A stretch of 64,000 nt of DNA from Lachnoanaerobaculum sp. ICM7 (GTDB lineage Bacteria > Bacillota > Clostridia > Lachnospirales > Lachnospiraceae): assembly GCF_000287675.1 (NCBI RefSeq), contig NZ_ALJL01000015.1:44527-108526 (forward strand), read 5' to 3'. A program made the translations under genes and the position numbers. The notes beneath the pieces were generated by a model, which saw only the letters and a program-made list of their open reading frames with translations, was not told the origin of the DNA and made no database searches. This document shows positions 62,279 to 64,000 of this stretch, piece after piece. Position 1 is the first letter of the stretch; every line of letters starts with the position of its first letter.

Positions 62279-62469
62279 TATATGAAATAAAATTATCTAA
62301 ACAGTCTGACAGAGATTTGAGAGAAAACTTTGAGTATATTGCTTTTGATTTACAATTACCCACTGATTTGTTTATTTATATTAAATCCTATAATATAGAT
62401 TTCAAAAGAAAAGTTTTGAATTATAATCTAAACTATCAATTTATGAGAATATTACAAAATGTTATTTAA
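62275..62469 (+). pseudogene. Truncated RelE/ParE-type toxin
   Basis: The first 30 residues (MIYEIKLSKQSDRDLRENFE, then YIAFDLQ) match the start of ParE/RelE toxins. After about codon 32 the similarity stops and the rest (to 64 codons) is AT-rich and unlike the family; the catalytic C-terminal half is absent. It overlaps the upstream gene by ATGA, so it is the remains of the toxin of that pair. Confidence 0.7.
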
Positions 62470-62525
62470 AAAATATCCTGACAAAACCACAAAGCTAAAA
62501 CGCCTTGTATTTGTCAGGATATTTT
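62469..62525 (+). terminator. Terminator after the toxin remnant
   Basis: A perfect 16-bp inverted repeat (AAAATATCCTGACAAA and its complement, 25-nt loop) with a T-rich tail. It sits just before the duplicated segment. Confidence 0.75.
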
Positions 62526-62697
62526 TATTTTGTACTATATACTCCAAGTTTCTTTGCTATATAAGCATATTCGGACACCTGCTTTGCAGTCTGGTCTATA
62601 GCATTCTGTATACAAGTATATGCCCTATATACATTAATCATACTTAGGAGTGCTATATACGCCGCAATAAAAATCATAAGTATGTTTGCTCCTTAGT
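62525..62697 (-). pseudogene. Fragment of the TadE-like pseudopilin gene (duplicate)
   Basis: Matches the helix-coding part of the TadE-like gene at 51.8-51.95 kb with few changes (MIFIAAYIALLSMINVYRAY, later QTAKQVSEYAYIAKKLGV). The first coding bases, with the prepilin cleavage site, are deleted, and the frame stops after LGVYSTK. A remaining ORF of 50 codons (62525-62677) lacks a good ribosome site. It belongs to the duplicated block that includes the lipoprotein gene. Confidence 0.85.
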
Positions 62698-62744
62698 GTG
62701 GTCAGATAAAACTGTTTAAATCAAGACTATTTATCCCGGATATT

Positions 62745-63599
62745 TTAATAGGCTTTTTTATGAATCTTCCAGTAATCATCCAAGCTTATCAATGTCTCCA
62801 TAGAAGCTTTTGTTGATTTTTTCAGCTTTTCATAGTTTTCTTCCATAGTCTTTGCTTCAGCTTCATCCGACATATCTACAGGTCTTAAACACCATATTGC
62901 CATTCCCATTCCATAGCCATTAAGGTCATCGGCAGGATTTGAACCGGCTCCTTCAGGACTGAAATAATAATATGCTATATATCTGCCCCTTACCAGTTCA
63001 GGGTGATCAGTATCGGAAGGATCCTTTTTTGTTACATCTATATGGCCTTCCTCCTTTATAAAATCTACACCGTTATAGGTAACCTTTTCAGTATTATCTA
63101 CAATCACTTCATATTGCTGTGCAGAGTACATGTAAAACATTCTTCCATTAGCTAAAAAATCCTCCCATACACCCTTCAACCCTTTTAAGATTCCGGGTAT
63201 TTTTTCCAAATCCTCACTGTATTCTACATGCCATATTTCTTCCGCAGATGTTTTATCAGTACATTCACGTTGATAAGAACAGGAAGCAAGTTCACCCTTA
63301 TTCTCTTCAAAGCCTAATATACTACCGGCACCTGCAGGAAAATAACCCGCCTTAGGAAACTCACGGTCTGCCATAAGATCTATTCCGCCTATAGTCCCAA
63401 GCGTCTTACCATATTCAAACTCTTTTTTCTTTGCAGACTTTTGTGTGGTTTCTTCCACCTTACTTTCTTTTGCAGTAGTTTCACTATTTGCGGTACTTCC
63501 TGTACTTCCTGTACTTGTATCAGACTTACCACATCCGGTTCCGATAATACTTGCTGTAGCCAATACACCAATAAGCAACATTTTTTTTACATTCTTCAT
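62745..63599 (-). CDS. Lipoprotein, copy B (paralogue of 52.0-52.9 kb)
   Basis: 284 residues from ATG 63599. Lipobox IIGTGC, a Thr/Ser/Gly-rich linker a little longer than in copy A (GSTGSTANSE), then the same domain, TLGTIGGIDLMADREFPKAG to METLISLDDYWKIH. Most changes are conservative, so it has been kept under selection or is recent. GGGAGG lies 25 nt upstream of ATG with only a weak hairpin between (GCC...GGC). An in-frame TTG at 63632 is possible but has no ribosome site. It is outside the Tad operon and next to an IS remnant. Confidence 0.75.
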   Translation of the reverse strand: MKNVKKMLLIGVLATASIIGTGCGKSDTSTGSTGSTANSETTAKESKVEETTQKSAKKKEFEYGKTLGTIGGIDLMADREFPKAGYFPAGAGSILGFEENKGELASCSYQRECTDKTSAEEIWHVEYSEDLEKIPGILKGLKGVWEDFLANGRMFYMYSAQQYEVIVDNTEKVTYNGVDFIKEEGHIDVTKKDPSDTDHPELVRGRYIAYYYFSPEGAGSNPADDLNGYGMGMAIWCLRPVDMSDEAEAKTMEENYEKLKKSTKASMETLISLDDYWKIHKKAY

Positions 63600-63646
63600 T
63601 TTCTTAATTTCGCCCAAAAGGCATCCTCCCAATTACATTAAAAGGG

Positions 63647-63680
63647 GATGTGAAAAAACTCGATTGAGTTTTTTCGCATC
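63647..63680. terminator. Long hairpin between IS remnant and lipoprotein B
   Basis: A 15-bp stem (GATGTGAAAAAACTC with GAGTTTTTTCGCATC, one G-U pair, 4-nt loop). It fits a terminator for the transposase transcript and may alternatively belong to the end of the IS element. Confidence 0.6.
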
Positions 63681-63770
63681 TTCCTTTTTGCCTTTATTTT
63701 GTATAAATGGCTGAAATCATACGCAAAAAAAGCGCAGTTCCCCTATCCCATAGAAATTCTTTTTTTGAAT

Positions 63771-64000
63771 CTATGCGGCAGTTCTGTTTCTCATCTTTTT
63801 TTTCTGATATTTATATAAATTATGGCCTATCGCCACGAGTAAAACTTCCAGTTTGACTGAATGAATACCTCTTCGGACAATTCTCTTGTACCAACGGTCG
63901 TTTTTCATAATTCCGTAAGTGCCTTCTGCTTGTATCGAACGGTTCATTCGTAATAACGCACCATGGATACTTTCTAGGTTTTCAATTACTTCCTGATGCA
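63771..64000 (-). mobile_element. IS1182-family transposase, C-terminal end
   Basis: The minus-strand frame is open from the window edge to a TAG at 63771. The translation includes LRMNRSIQAEGTYGIMKNDR, RGIHSVKLEVLLVAIGHNLYKYQKKK and ends RTAA. RSIQAEG with its Glu and the following GYNLYK-like helix is the C-terminal DDE motif of IS1182-type transposases. Only about 75 codons are visible, so completeness cannot be judged. Confidence 0.85.

Noticed and set aside
1..64000. tRNA, rRNA or CRISPR loci
   Set aside because: No cloverleaf, rRNA motif or spaced repeat was seen on either strand by reading; a tool search could still find a divergent one.

Overview
The window looks like a chromosomal segment of a low-GC, Gram-positive anaerobe of the family Lachnospiraceae (Clostridia). 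The main reasons are the SCIFF ranthipeptide gene followed by its radical SAM maturase, a fused SecDF, Tgt and YajC, a division cluster with an FtsZ/DivIB/FtsW/MurD/MraY order, VanW-family and Amidase_3 wall proteins, and a secretin-free Tad-type pilus locus. Lachnoanaerobaculum or a close relative is possible, but I cannot settle the genus by eye. Nearly all genes are on the minus strand; only four full-length or near full-length genes are on the plus strand (VWA protein, coaX, an Ig-like membrane protein, and an Imm26-like/antitoxin gene).

Layout. 1-1.7 kb: the end of a von Willebrand A protein, cut by the window edge. 1.7-9.8 kb: one long minus-strand operon coaBC-prfC-pepV-metN-metI-metQ-amidase, with an extra near-consensus promoter in front of metQ. 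9.9-10.7 kb: coaX, divergent from coaBC. 10.7-20.1 kb: division and cell-wall cluster rsmH-ftsL-PBP-mraY-murD-ftsW-divIB-ftsZ, with no murG between ftsW and divIB, and with separate promoters at rsmH and ftsZ. 20.2-24.8 kb: an HD hydrolase, nadE, an RNA methyltransferase, argF and a small membrane protein. 24.9-25.7 kb: an Ig-like anchored protein. 25.7-30.2 kb: a 32-residue membrane miniprotein, vanW, an orphan AIRS C-terminal domain protein, an Lrp regulator, an aminotransferase and trmL. 30.3-34.6 kb: housekeeping genes (DnaQ-like exonuclease, nth, dCMP deaminase, Sua5/YwlC, KapD-like exonuclease). 34.3-39.8 kb: scfA-scfB-secDF-tgt-yajC. 39.8-40.7 kb: an Rpn-type PD-(D/E)XK nuclease.

40.8-60.8 kb is the most interesting region: a compact run of 16 genes behind a perfect TTGACA-17-TATAAT promoter. 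It starts with Tad pilus motor genes (tadA, tadB, tadC), then a Flp1-like pilin, TadE-type pseudopilins, a 1284-residue DUF5702-like protein, a lipoprotein, a prepilin peptidase, a WG-repeat protein and a TadZ-like protein. It then runs directly into an FHA protein, a PP2C phosphatase, a transmembrane Ser/Thr kinase with outward TPRs, a small membrane protein and an Ig-like surface protein. The FHA protein carries two ETT-type motifs just before its FHA domain, similar in layout to the phospho-switch of GarA/OdhI, and the small membrane protein carries a related motif. I propose a phospho-threonine-controlled Tad pilus.

60.9-64.0 kb is an unstable accessory tail: an Imm26-like protein ending in a type II antitoxin-like tail, a truncated ParE-type toxin, a duplicated copy of part of the Tad operon (broken TadE-like 5' end plus the lipoprotein gene), and the 3' end of an IS1182-family transposase running off the window. 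I saw no rRNA, tRNA or CRISPR array.
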